Positions 24,215-32,402 of a stretch of DNA of 64,000 nt are shown piece by piece. Each line of letters starts with the position of its first letter. Position 1 is the stretch's first letter. The DNA is from DATNBU01 sp964476185 (GTDB lineage: Bacteria > Desulfobacterota > Binatia > UBA1149 > CAITLU01). A program made the position numbers and the translations under genes. The stretch lies in the NCBI GenBank assembly GCA_964476185.1, contig CAYYZO010000007.1:22841-86840 (forward strand). The letters are read 5' to 3'. The notes beneath the pieces were generated by a model. The model saw only the letters and a list, made by a program, of their open reading frames with translations, was not told where the DNA came from and made no database searches.

Positions 24215-25123
24215 GTGAGCGAACTGATCCTGCACCACTACTGGATCTCGCCTTACGCCGAGAAGATCCGCCTCGTGATGGGCCTGAAGGGGTTGTCCTG
24301 GCGCTCGGTCGAGATCCCCGTCGTCGCGCCGAAGCCGGACCTCACGGCGCTGACCGGCGGCTATCGCAAGACGCCGGTGCTGCAGATCGGGGCCGACGTC
24401 TACTGCGACACCGACCTGATCGCGCGCACGGTCGACCAGCTGCACCGCAACCCGCCGCTGTTCCCCGACGACACGATGGCGATCGCGACGATGCTCGGCG
24501 CCTGGCAGCAGGAACTGTTCTGGCTCTGCGTGCGCGCCGTCGGCGTCGCTGCGCCGGTGTTCCCGCCGGGCTTCGTCGAGGACCGTGCGACGATGATGCA
24601 GGTGCCGCTGTCGATGAAGCAGGTGATGGCCGACGTCGAGCCGCAGCGCGAGCAGCTTCGGGCGAAGCTCGACCTGCTCGACCGGCATCTCTCGCGGCGC
24701 CGCTTCCTGCTCGGATCGCAGCCCGGGCTCGCGGACCTCTCGATGTACCATCCGGCGTGGACGCTGAAGCAGGTCCCGGCCACCGCGCCGCTGCTCGACG
24801 CGTTCCCGCACGTGAAGGCGTGGATGGAACACGTCGAAGCGTTCGGCCACGGCACCTTCGCCGCGATGACCGCGGAGGAGGCGATCGCGGCGGCTCGCGC
24901 CGCGACGCCGGCGTCGGGGCAGGGCACCGATCCCGACGAGCCGAACGGCCTTCGCGTCGGCGACCTCGTCGAGGTCGTGCACGAGAGCTTCGGCAACGAC
25001 CCGGTGGTCGGGCTGCTCGTCGCTTCCTCCGTGCACGAGATCGCCGTCGGCCGCCGCGACGAGCGCGCCGGCGAGGTCGTCGTCCACCTGCCGCGCGAGC
25101 ACTACAAGGTACGGCGGCTCTGA
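24215..25123 (+). CDS. Glutathione S-transferase family protein with C-terminal beta domain
   Basis: A 302-aa protein. The GTG at 24215 follows GGGAGG at 8 nt. The thioredoxin-fold N-domain starts LILHHYWISPYAEKIRLVMGLKGL and has the cis-Pro segment YRKTPVLQIG and CDTDLIARTVDQ in place of the usual E-S gamma-glutamyl site. The helical C-domain ends near FGHGTFAAM (about 220). The extra ~60 residues, GLRVGDLVEVVHESFGNDP...VVVHLPREHYKVR, form a predicted small beta domain found in a subset of bacterial GSTs. The function of that subset is unknown. No neighbour indicates a substrate. Confidence 0.85.
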   Translation: MSELILHHYWISPYAEKIRLVMGLKGLSWRSVEIPVVAPKPDLTALTGGYRKTPVLQIGADVYCDTDLIARTVDQLHRNPPLFPDDTMAIATMLGAWQQELFWLCVRAVGVAAPVFPPGFVEDRATMMQVPLSMKQVMADVEPQREQLRAKLDLLDRHLSRRRFLLGSQPGLADLSMYHPAWTLKQVPATAPLLDAFPHVKAWMEHVEAFGHGTFAAMTAEEAIAAARAATPASGQGTDPDEPNGLRVGDLVEVVHESFGNDPVVGLLVASSVHEIAVGRRDERAGEVVVHLPREHYKVRRL

Positions 25124-25242
25124 CGCGAATCCGCGTCGCACGGAATGGGCGACCAGCCCCGTGAAGGGGTTGCACGACCGCGGGCTGTGTCGTGTACTCG
25201 TGCCCCGACTCGTCCGGCCCGCGGCCGGGCGCGTCGACCACG

Positions 25243-26847
25243 ATGGAGCCGGCACGACAAGAGGAACGCCCCGGGCGCGCCCGGGGCACGGGCGCGCCAG
25301 CGGATGCCGCGGTTCGCCGCGGCGTTTTCGTCGTGCTGGCGACCGCGGCGCTGGCGGGACTCGCCCGCGCTGCCGTTGCGGATCCCCTTTCTCCGGCGGC
25401 AGCCGCCGCCGCACAGGATGAACGGCCGATCGCCGACGACGTCGTGCTGATGGAACTGCTCACGGACGCGATCGAGTTGCGGCGCCGCGAGGACTTCGAC
25501 CGCATGCTCGACGCGCGCGACCCCGGCGAACTGATCGAGCACGCGACGCTGACCGACAACGCGTTCGATCGGCGCACGCTTGGCATCGACACCCTGTTCA
25601 TCGTCGGCGACGAACTGTTCGCGTACCTGTTTCGTCCCGAGAACGGCTGGGGCGGCAAGGACGGTCGCGGCGAGTTCGGTTACACCCCGACGTTGCGCCG
25701 CGTCCACGACGGAGCGGCGGGCGGACCCGATGCGTTCGCTTGCGCGAGCTGCCATTCGAAGGGCGGCCCCGACGGCGCCGGCGCGCACACGCAGTCGGCG
25801 TTCCTGCGCGGGGACGGGCGCACCACCAGCGGCGCCGACCAGCGTAGCGCGCCGCACGTGCTCGGTCTCGGGCCGGTCGAACTCCTGGCGCGCGAGATGA
25901 GCGCGGAGCTCCGGGCGACCGCGCAGTCGGTTCGCTCGCGAGCGTCAGGGGCCGGTCGCCGGATCGAGGAGCCGCTCCAGGCCAAGGGCGTCGCGTTCGG
26001 CCGCATCGCCGCATTGCCCGACGGCACGCTCGACACCTCGGCCGTCGAAGGCGTCGACGACGATCTCGTCGTGCGGCCGTTCGGCTGGAAGGGGCACCAG
26101 GCCACGCTGCGCGACATGATCGAGGAGTCGCTGCAGATCCACCAGGGCCTCGTCTCCAGGCGCATCCACCTCGCGGTGAAGGACGGTGCGCTCGATCCCT
26201 CGCCCTACGGCCGCGGGCCGTGGGACGACCTCGACGACGACGGCGTCTCGCTCGAGATCGACTCGGGCATGCTGACGACGGTGGTCGGTTACCTCGCACA
26301 GCTGGAGGTGCCGGTCGTGCGGCCGCCCCGCGATCCGGGACTGCTCGACCTGTTCGCCGCGGGCCGCGCGACGTTCGAGGCCGCGGGCTGTTCGTCCTGC
26401 CACGTGCCCACGTTGAAGCTGTTCGACACGCGGCTCGACGCGGCGGCCGAGCCGGGCGGCGCGCGACCGCCCTTCGTGATCGACGTCGCGACCGACGGCG
26501 ACGGCCCGAAGGTCGAGCCCGAGCTCGCGAGTCCCGGGACGCCGTACCTCGTCCACCTGTTCAGCGACCTTCGCCGCCACGACATGGGCGAAGCGCTCGC
26601 TTCACCGATGCCGCAAGGCACGATCCCGGCCGGAGAGTTCCTGACGCGGCCGCTCTGGGGACTGGCCGAGACGGCGCCGTACCTGCACGACGGGCGCGCG
26701 CCGACGATCCACGACGCGATCGCGATGCACGGCGGGGACGCGGGGGCGTCGCGCGAGGCCTACCTCGCGCTCAGCGAGCCGCAGCGCGCCGGCCTGCGCG
26801 TGTTCCTCGCGTCCCTTTCGAGGCAGCCGAAGCTGTTCGTGCCATGA
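25243..26847 (+). CDS. Di-haem cytochrome c family oxidoreductase (DUF1111), copy 1
   Basis: A 534-aa exported protein with two covalent-haem motifs, CASCH at about residue 167 and CSSCH at about 383. Family phrases are GPDGAGAHTQSAFLRGDGRTTSGADQRS, VVRPFGWKGHQATLRDM, LFSDLRRHDMGEALA and TRPLWGLAETAPYLHDGRAPT. This is the PF06537 'di-haem oxidoreductase' family, distantly like cytochrome c peroxidase/MauG. ATG 25243 precedes a hydrophobic signal segment (about 30-50); ATG 25192 is an alternative. The ATGA overlap with copy 2 shows one operon. Electron partner and substrate unknown. Confidence 0.87.
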   Translation: MEPARQEERPGRARGTGAPADAAVRRGVFVVLATAALAGLARAAVADPLSPAAAAAAQDERPIADDVVLMELLTDAIELRRREDFDRMLDARDPGELIEHATLTDNAFDRRTLGIDTLFIVGDELFAYLFRPENGWGGKDGRGEFGYTPTLRRVHDGAAGGPDAFACASCHSKGGPDGAGAHTQSAFLRGDGRTTSGADQRSAPHVLGLGPVELLAREMSAELRATAQSVRSRASGAGRRIEEPLQAKGVAFGRIAALPDGTLDTSAVEGVDDDLVVRPFGWKGHQATLRDMIEESLQIHQGLVSRRIHLAVKDGALDPSPYGRGPWDDLDDDGVSLEIDSGMLTTVVGYLAQLEVPVVRPPRDPGLLDLFAAGRATFEAAGCSSCHVPTLKLFDTRLDAAAEPGGARPPFVIDVATDGDGPKVEPELASPGTPYLVHLFSDLRRHDMGEALASPMPQGTIPAGEFLTRPLWGLAETAPYLHDGRAPTIHDAIAMHGGDAGASREAYLALSEPQRAGLRVFLASLSRQPKLFVP

Positions 26848-28382
26848 CGCCGCGCCGCTCCATCCCGGCGCTCGTCGCCGTTGCCTCGATGCTCGCGCTC
26901 GCGGCCTGCTGCCGCGAGAACGACTCGTCGCAGGGCGGCTCGGCCGCGCTCGCCTGGAGCAGGGACTGCCCGCCGCTCGTGCGGCCTGCACCGCTCAGCC
27001 TCGAGGCCGCGCGCGAAGCCTACCGGCAGGCCGAGCGCCGCCACGAGTTGAAGCTGCGCGAGGCGGCGGCTCCCGGTTCGTTCCTGCGCAGCGTGAAGCA
27101 GCAGGACGCCGGCGGCCCCTGCCTCTCGGCGCTCGCCGAGACGGGCCAACAGTTGTTCGACCACGAGTTCGGATTCGCCGACGGGCTCGGCGGCGGCCAG
27201 GGCGCGCGGTCGCCGCAGGGGCCGTTCCGCCGCGTCCACTCCGGCGTGTTCGGCGGCCCCGAGACGATTTCCTGTACGTCGTGTCACTGGGTCGGCGGCC
27301 CGAACGGCGCGGGAGCAGAGACCGACAATGCGTTCCTGTCCGGCGACGGCGTCGACACGACGAGCGGCGACGCGCGCAACTCGCCCGCGCTCGTCGCGCT
27401 GGGCGTCGTCGAGGCGCTCGCGCGCGAAATGAGCAGGGACCTCGCGGCCCAGCGCGAGGATCTCGTCCGGGTGGCCGCCGACGCCGGGGAAGCCCGCGAA
27501 CGGGCGCTGGTGACCAAGGGGGTGGAGTTCGGCGTGCTTCGCGCGACGGCGCGCGGCGAGGTCGACACGAGAGGCGTCGAGGGCGTGGACCCGGACCTCG
27601 TGGTGCGGCCGTTCGGCTGGAAGGGGACGCGCGCCGATATCGCGAGCTTCGCGACCGAAGCGCTGCAGGTCCACCTCGGCCTCCAGGGCGAACGGCTCGC
27701 GGCCGACGGCGTCGAGGCGACGGGCAGCGGCCCGGCCGAGGATCCGGACGGCGACGGCGTGCGCGACGAGTTCGGCTCGCGGCCGATGGCGGCGCTCGCC
27801 GTGCACCTCGCGCTGCTCGAGTTGCCGATCGTCGAGCCGTTGGTCCAGGACCGCGACCTCGATCCGGCCGCCACCGGCCTGCTCGCCCCGACGCGGACGA
27901 GCTTCGTCGGCGACTTCGCGCGCGGTCGCGCGATGTTCCACGCGACGGGATGCGCGACGTGCCACCGTCCGATGCTGTTGCTCGACCGTCCCGTGCTCGA
28001 ACTCGAGGGACTTCCGCCGATCGACCTGGCCGGCACCATGCGGCGGCCGGCGCTCCACCGCGACGACGCGCTCGGCGGCTGGCCGGTGTGGTTGTTCAGC
28101 GACCTCAAGCGCCACGACATGGGGCGGGCGAACCGTGCGCGCCACGAGCAGCGCGGCGTCGCGCGCGAGCTGTACCTGACGCCGCGGCTCTGGGGCCTGG
28201 CGGACTCGGCGCCGTACCTGCACGACGGTCGCGCGCCGAGCTTCGACTACGCGATCGCCGGTCACGACGGCGAAGGCCGCCGGTCTCGCCGCGCGTTCTT
28301 CGAGCTCCCGGACGCGGACCGGGGCGCGCTGCGCGTCTACCTGATGTCGATGCGCCGAGCGCCGCGCGTGACCGTGCCCTGA
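26844..28382 (+). CDS. Di-haem cytochrome c family lipoprotein (DUF1111), copy 2
   Basis: A 512-aa lipoprotein. Signal peptide lipobox LALAAC, followed by a second Cys. Haem motifs are CTSCH (about 144) and CATCH (about 370). It shares with copy 1 GPNGAGAETDNAFLSGDG, VVRPFGWKGTRADI, LFSDLKRHDMG and TPRLWGLADSAPYLHDGRAP, and it contains an EF-hand-like DPDGDGVRDEF. The genes overlap by 4 nt. A tandem pair, one probably soluble or signal-anchored and one lipid-anchored, suggests a two-component periplasmic electron-transfer module. The pairing as partners is an inference. Confidence 0.87.
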   Translation: MTPRRSIPALVAVASMLALAACCRENDSSQGGSAALAWSRDCPPLVRPAPLSLEAAREAYRQAERRHELKLREAAAPGSFLRSVKQQDAGGPCLSALAETGQQLFDHEFGFADGLGGGQGARSPQGPFRRVHSGVFGGPETISCTSCHWVGGPNGAGAETDNAFLSGDGVDTTSGDARNSPALVALGVVEALAREMSRDLAAQREDLVRVAADAGEARERALVTKGVEFGVLRATARGEVDTRGVEGVDPDLVVRPFGWKGTRADIASFATEALQVHLGLQGERLAADGVEATGSGPAEDPDGDGVRDEFGSRPMAALAVHLALLELPIVEPLVQDRDLDPAATGLLAPTRTSFVGDFARGRAMFHATGCATCHRPMLLLDRPVLELEGLPPIDLAGTMRRPALHRDDALGGWPVWLFSDLKRHDMGRANRARHEQRGVARELYLTPRLWGLADSAPYLHDGRAPSFDYAIAGHDGEGRRSRRAFFELPDADRGALRVYLMSMRRAPRVTVP

Positions 28383-28465
28383 CGCGCGGGGCACCGCCGG
28401 CGACGCCGGGCGTGTTCGCTGGTTCTCGCGCTGCCGCTCCCTGTCGTCGAGGGCGTCCGGTCCGG

Positions 28466-29776
28466 TCAGCGCTTCAGCAGGTAGAGGTCGAGAGCGCCGG
28501 TGCCCGCGTGCGCGCCGACCTCGTGCCGCAGCGAGCCGACGAGCAGCGCCGGGCGCCCGCGGCCTTCGGGATCCGGCGCGCGGCGCAGGTGCCAGCCGAA
28601 CCAGTCGTCGGCGTGTTCCCCGAACCACTCGGCGAGCATCGCGCCGGTGCGACCCGAGCGGATCTCGACACGCCCGGTGTGCAGCGCCTCGCCGACGCGG
28701 TGGCGCGGCGCGCCGATCGCGACGTCGTCGGCGCCGTCGCCGTCGATGTCGCCGGCGCTCGCGACCATGCGGCCGTAGCGCTCGCCGTCCTGCCGGCCGG
28801 TCCAGCGGTGGACCCGGCGGCCGTCGATCCCGGAGTAGACTTCCACGTCGCCCGGCGCGGAGTTCTCGTCGTCGCTCGTTCGCGGGGACGCGATCGCGAG
28901 GTCGCCGCGAACGTCGCCGTCGACGTCGCCGAGTCCGGCAACGACCTCGCCGAATGCGCGCGCGCCATCGTCCTCGCGCCATTCGCGCAGCACCGCGCCG
29001 CTCGACGACGACAGCAGGTAGACCAGGCTCACCGGGTCTTCGGGCGGGTGCGGCCCCCGGCGGTTGCCGACGAGCAGGTCGCGACGACCGTCGCCGTCGA
29101 GGTCGCCGGTATCGGCGACGTACCAGCCGAACGAGTAGCGGGGGACCGGGGGCGCGTACGACCGAAGGATCGCGCCGCTCCGGCCGCTGACGAGGTAGAC
29201 GCGACCCCCCTCGACGCTCGGCGAGCCCGCGAACAGGTCGATCGCGCCGTCGCCGTCCTGGTCGCCCGCCGGCGCGAGGTCCCAGCCGAGGTGTTCGTCG
29301 CGCTCGGCCGTGCGTTGCCACAGTTCGGCGCCCGACCTCGGGGAGCTTGCCGACAGCACGCCGCGCATCCGGCCGCCCTCCTCCGCGCTGGGTGCGGAGA
29401 TCACGAGGTCGGCGAGCGCATCGCCGTCGAGGTCGGGAAGCGGCAGCACCCAGTGGCCGAAGAGTCCCTTGGCGAGCCTGCCGTCCCATTCGCGGATCTT
29501 CGCGCCGGTGGCGCCGGACCAGACGGCCGCCCAGCCGTTCTGCAAGGAGCCCGGCGCGAGCTTGAAACGCGCGCCGGCGGATGGATCGGCGACGCCGTCG
29601 CCGTCGACGTCGAGCGGTTCGCCGAAACGGAAGCCGAGTTCCGCGCCCGGGACTTCCCCGCTCACGCGACGCGCGAGGCACCAGCCGCTCTCGACGCGGG
29701 CGCATGGCTCGAGCGCGAACGCCGGAGTCGTGGCGAGGGACGATACCGCGCCGAAGAGGAGTGCCGGAACGAACAT
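28466..29776 (-). CDS. Secreted FG-GAP/integrin-alpha-like repeat protein
   Basis: A 436-aa protein. The ATG at 29776 opens a clean signal peptide (MFVPALLFGAVSSLATTPAFA). The mature protein is six or seven FG-GAP beta-propeller repeats with Ca-binding loops such as LDVDGDGVADP, LPDLDGDALADL, AGDQDGDGAIDL, TGDLDGDGRRDLL, LGDVDGDVRGDL and AGDIDGDGADDV. Repeats describe an 'FG-WxVA-GDxDGD-ADLxVG' pattern. Such propellers act in cell-surface adhesion or as extracellular binding modules. It lies downstream of the exported Thr-linker protein on the same strand, with 116 nt and a hairpin between. Confidence 0.85.
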   Translation of the reverse strand: MFVPALLFGAVSSLATTPAFALEPCARVESGWCLARRVSGEVPGAELGFRFGEPLDVDGDGVADPSAGARFKLAPGSLQNGWAAVWSGATGAKIREWDGRLAKGLFGHWVLPLPDLDGDALADLVISAPSAEEGGRMRGVLSASSPRSGAELWQRTAERDEHLGWDLAPAGDQDGDGAIDLFAGSPSVEGGRVYLVSGRSGAILRSYAPPVPRYSFGWYVADTGDLDGDGRRDLLVGNRRGPHPPEDPVSLVYLLSSSSGAVLREWREDDGARAFGEVVAGLGDVDGDVRGDLAIASPRTSDDENSAPGDVEVYSGIDGRRVHRWTGRQDGERYGRMVASAGDIDGDGADDVAIGAPRHRVGEALHTGRVEIRSGRTGAMLAEWFGEHADDWFGWHLRRAPDPEGRGRPALLVGSLRHEVGAHAGTGALDLYLLKR

Positions 29777-29850
29777 GAATCGAAGCGCGACGCCGTTGGG
29801 CGCAGGACCGCGCGCCGCGGCGTGTCGCCGCGAGGCGCCGGGGAAGGGGA

Positions 29851-29888
29851 GGCGGATCCGGCGACGCGCGACCGCCGCCGGATCCGCC
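29851..29888 (-). terminator. Perfect 13-bp hairpin after the Thr-linker protein gene
   Basis: Arms GGCGGATCCGGCG and CGCCGGATCCGCC around a 12-nt loop lie 4 nt beyond the stop codon at 29893 on the minus strand. No U-tract. Probably a transcription end or mRNA stabiliser separating this gene from the FG-GAP gene. Confidence 0.5.
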
Positions 29889-29892
29889 GGTG

Positions 29893-30906
29893 TCACTGGC
29901 AGCAGCCGACCCAGGCCTGCGTGCTGCAGCCGAAGTTCTCGGTCAGCGGGCCGAGCGTCCCGGCCCCGTTGTTCAGCGAGACCTTGTCGCCCTTCGAGTC
30001 GATGTGCGCGGTCGCGTAGTTCCAGCGCGTGCCGCCGCCGCCGAGCACGCTGACGCACTGTTCGCCCTCCGGTCGCCCCGTGTCGATGGCCCAGAAGCTG
30101 GTGACGACGTCGCCGTCGAGATCCTCGATGCGGTCGAGGTCGCCGGCCGCCTCGGCCGCCTGCAACTCGGTGTAGGAGCACGCGTGCGAGCCGGAGAACG
30201 CGACGTTGCAGGCGATGTCGGCGCCGGCGGTGCCGGTCGTCATCGCGTAATTGAAGTTGCCGTTGGTCTGCGAGAGCACGGCCTTCAGCACGGTCCCGGG
30301 CAGCGGCGGCAACGTGGTCGTGGTCGTGGACGTGGACGTCGTCGTCGTCGCGGTCGGGAGGCAGCCCGGCGACTCGGCGTCGCAGGCGGCCGCCGCGCAG
30401 TCCTTGCCCTGCAGCTTCTGGTCGTCGTCGCGAGCGAGCGGCGCGCTGCAGCGCAGGCAGAACCGTTCGCCGGCGTCGCCGAACTGCACCTGCACGTTGA
30501 CGGCGTCCTGCGGGAAGTCGTCGGCCAGCGAGAAGTTCACGCCGGAGCGCAGCTTCACCTGCAACTTGCCGTTCGCGATCTGCGCCTGGTTCTTCGTGTC
30601 GGGGTTCTTGTACTTCCAGGACTTGCCGGCCTTCTCTTTCCAGTGCTCGGCGTGCGCGGGCAGCACGACGCAGAGGTCGTCCGTGGCGCTGTAGACGTGG
30701 ATCGACATACCCTTGGTGCCGGGTGAATCGGCGTCGCTGTACAGGACGCCGGCGTCCCCGGAGAACACCTGCACCTGGCGCTTGGCCGCGTCGCTGTGGT
30801 CCTTGATCTGGAGTTTCTTGGTCGAGATGTCGCCGGCGCCGGCCGTGGCGGCCGAGCAGGCGATCGCGACGAGCGCCGATAGCGAGATCGTGCGGAATCG
30901 TTTCAT
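29893..30906 (-). CDS. Exported two-domain protein with Thr-rich linker
   Basis: A 337-aa secreted protein with a standard signal peptide (MKRFRTISLSALVAIACSAATAGA). The N-domain (25-190) starts DISTKKLQIKDHSDAAKRQVQVFSGD, rich in beta-type sequence, and ends with four Cys. A run of ~13 Thr/Ser followed by LPP (about 187-204) forms the linker. The C-domain (205-337) has AxCNxAFSGSHACSYTELQAA, FWAIDTGRPEGEQC and a terminal GCSTQAWVGCCQ, a Cys-rich module. The N-domain resembles repeated modules in exported proteins of high-GC former-delta genomes, where Thr-run LPP linkers are frequent. No enzymatic function is recognised. Confidence 0.75.
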   Translation of the reverse strand: MKRFRTISLSALVAIACSAATAGAGDISTKKLQIKDHSDAAKRQVQVFSGDAGVLYSDADSPGTKGMSIHVYSATDDLCVVLPAHAEHWKEKAGKSWKYKNPDTKNQAQIANGKLQVKLRSGVNFSLADDFPQDAVNVQVQFGDAGERFCLRCSAPLARDDDQKLQGKDCAAAACDAESPGCLPTATTTTSTSTTTTTLPPLPGTVLKAVLSQTNGNFNYAMTTGTAGADIACNVAFSGSHACSYTELQAAEAAGDLDRIEDLDGDVVTSFWAIDTGRPEGEQCVSVLGGGGTRWNYATAHIDSKGDKVSLNNGAGTLGPLTENFGCSTQAWVGCCQ

Positions 30907-31289
30907 GGACGCGTACCCCCGTTCCGCGGGACTGTCCGCGGGATGTCCTCCTGCAGGTTCGCCTGCAGGCCGTTCGGCTCCGCGGGCACGTCGCCCGCGG
31001 GCACTCTGCGAAACCGTTGCACGGAGCCGGTGGTTCAGGGTCCGCTCCGCTGGCCGGCTTGCCGCGCGTGCGGCTCCGGTCCGTTCGGCGATCCTCGCCG
31101 ACCGGACCGCGGGGTGTCAAGGAGGTTGCGCGTTCGTTCCGCGAGGAGGGCTTCGACGGGGGCGAGGGGGCGGTCTCGTCGACGACGCAGGGGACACCGT
31201 TCGACTGGACCTCGACGGCGGGCTTTCGGGTCGAATCCTGCGGCGGGATCGAGGCCCGTCCGCGAATTCGGTCCGCAGCGACGACGCGC
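30907..31289. other. Divergent intergenic region with stem-loop and palindromes
   Basis: About 380 nt between the divergent starts at 30906 and 31303 hold no convincing gene. Two CCTGCAGG palindromes lie close together near 30954-30973. A strong hairpin at 31077-31109 pairs CGGTCCG with CGGACCG and TCGGCGA with TCGCCGA around a 3-nt loop. AAGGAGG occurs at 31119 without a following credible frame. The hairpin could be a terminator or attenuator on the plus strand. Confidence 0.5.
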
Positions 31290-31295
31290 TAGAGT
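31290..31295 (+). promoter_or_regulatory. -10 element TAGAGT 13 nt before a start codon
   Basis: GCTAGAGTTCCCGCC leads directly to the ATG at 31303 with no ribosome-binding site, so a leaderless or 1-nt-leader transcript is expected. The -35 (TTCGGT, 17-nt spacer) is weak. Confidence 0.4.
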
Positions 31296-31302
31296 TCCCG
31301 CC

Positions 31303-32370
31303 ATGCAGTACGATCCGTTCGAGCGCGGCCCCCATCCGGTGGGCGTCCGCACCGTCGAAACCACCGACCCTTCGCGTTCCCGCCACCTTCCGGTCGAGGT
31401 CTGGTACCCCGCGACGAGTCGCTATGCGGGCCAGGACACGGCCGAGGCGACGATGGACCACTACGACCTGCTGCCCGGTTTCCCGCCGGCCAGGCAGGCG
31501 GCCGTGCGCGACGCCGAGGCCGCGTCGGGCCGCTTCCCGGTCGTCGTCTTCTCGCACGGGTTCGGCGGCCACCGTCGCCAGTCCACGTTCCTGTGCACGC
31601 ACCTCGCGAGCCACGGCTACGCGGTCGTCGCGATGGACCACACCGGCAACACCGTCGTCGACATGGCGCAGATGACGCTGCAGGTGATGATGGGCGAGCC
31701 GATGCCGGAGCCGGAACCGATGGTGCGCGAGCTCATCACCGCGCGGCCGCTCGACGCGATCTTCACGCTCGACCGGCTGCTCGCCGGCGAGCTCGGCCTC
31801 GACGCCGCTTCGCTCGACGCGGAGCGGATCGGGATGGCCGGCCACAGCTTCGGCGGCTGGACGACGCTGATGGTCGCGGGCCTCGACCGCCGCGTCCGCG
31901 CGGCGTTGCCGCTCGCTCCCGCCGGCGGCGAGAGCCCGTTGCCGGCCGCGCCGCTGATCGAATCGCTGAAGCTCGACTGGGACCGCGACGTGCCCACGCT
32001 GTACCTCGTCGCCGACAGGGACACGCTGCTCCCGCTCGCCGGCATGCGCGGCCTCGTCGCCCGTACTCGCGGCAAGGCGCGGCTGGCGGTGCTCGGCGAC
32101 TCGGACCACATGCACTTCTGCGACGAGGTCGAGGCCACGCACGAGATGTTCCGGACGATGGCGCCTCCGGGCCCGTTCCAGGAGATCGCGAAGATCATCC
32201 CGCCCGCCGGCGAACTGTGCCCGGGCACGCACGCGTACCACTTCAATCGCGCGCTCGGCCTGGCGCACCTGGACGCGGAGCTGCGCGGCAACGAGGAGGC
32301 GGCCGCGTTCCTGGCGGGCGACGTCGCGGGCGAGTTCGGCGCGCGCGGCATCCGGGTCAGCCTCGAATAG
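31303..32370 (+). CDS. Alpha/beta hydrolase, PAF-acetylhydrolase/dienelactone-hydrolase-like
   Basis: A 355-aa hydrolase. PHPVGVRTVETTD and LPVEVWYPAT begin the family's N-terminal strand region. VVVFSHGFGGHRRQSTFL forms the oxyanion loop. The nucleophile elbow is GMAGHSFGGWTTLM (Ser about residue 186). VADRDTLLPL supplies the Asp, and SDHMHFCDEVEATHE the His. This arrangement matches PAF-AH-like predicted dienelactone hydrolases. No signal peptide, so cytoplasmic. The substrate may be an oxidised or short-chain ester. An acyl-CoA dehydrogenase follows 32 nt downstream on the same strand. Confidence 0.87.
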   Translation: MQYDPFERGPHPVGVRTVETTDPSRSRHLPVEVWYPATSRYAGQDTAEATMDHYDLLPGFPPARQAAVRDAEAASGRFPVVVFSHGFGGHRRQSTFLCTHLASHGYAVVAMDHTGNTVVDMAQMTLQVMMGEPMPEPEPMVRELITARPLDAIFTLDRLLAGELGLDAASLDAERIGMAGHSFGGWTTLMVAGLDRRVRAALPLAPAGGESPLPAAPLIESLKLDWDRDVPTLYLVADRDTLLPLAGMRGLVARTRGKARLAVLGDSDHMHFCDEVEATHEMFRTMAPPGPFQEIAKIIPPAGELCPGTHAYHFNRALGLAHLDAELRGNEEAAAFLAGDVAGEFGARGIRVSLE

Positions 32371-32402
32371 CGGCCCGGCGCGCCGCCGCATCCCGGGTCC
32401 CC

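Noticed and set aside
29301..29900. Additional plus-strand genes opposite the FG-GAP protein
   Set aside because: Frames are shadows of the Asp/Gly-rich repeats and have no start signals.
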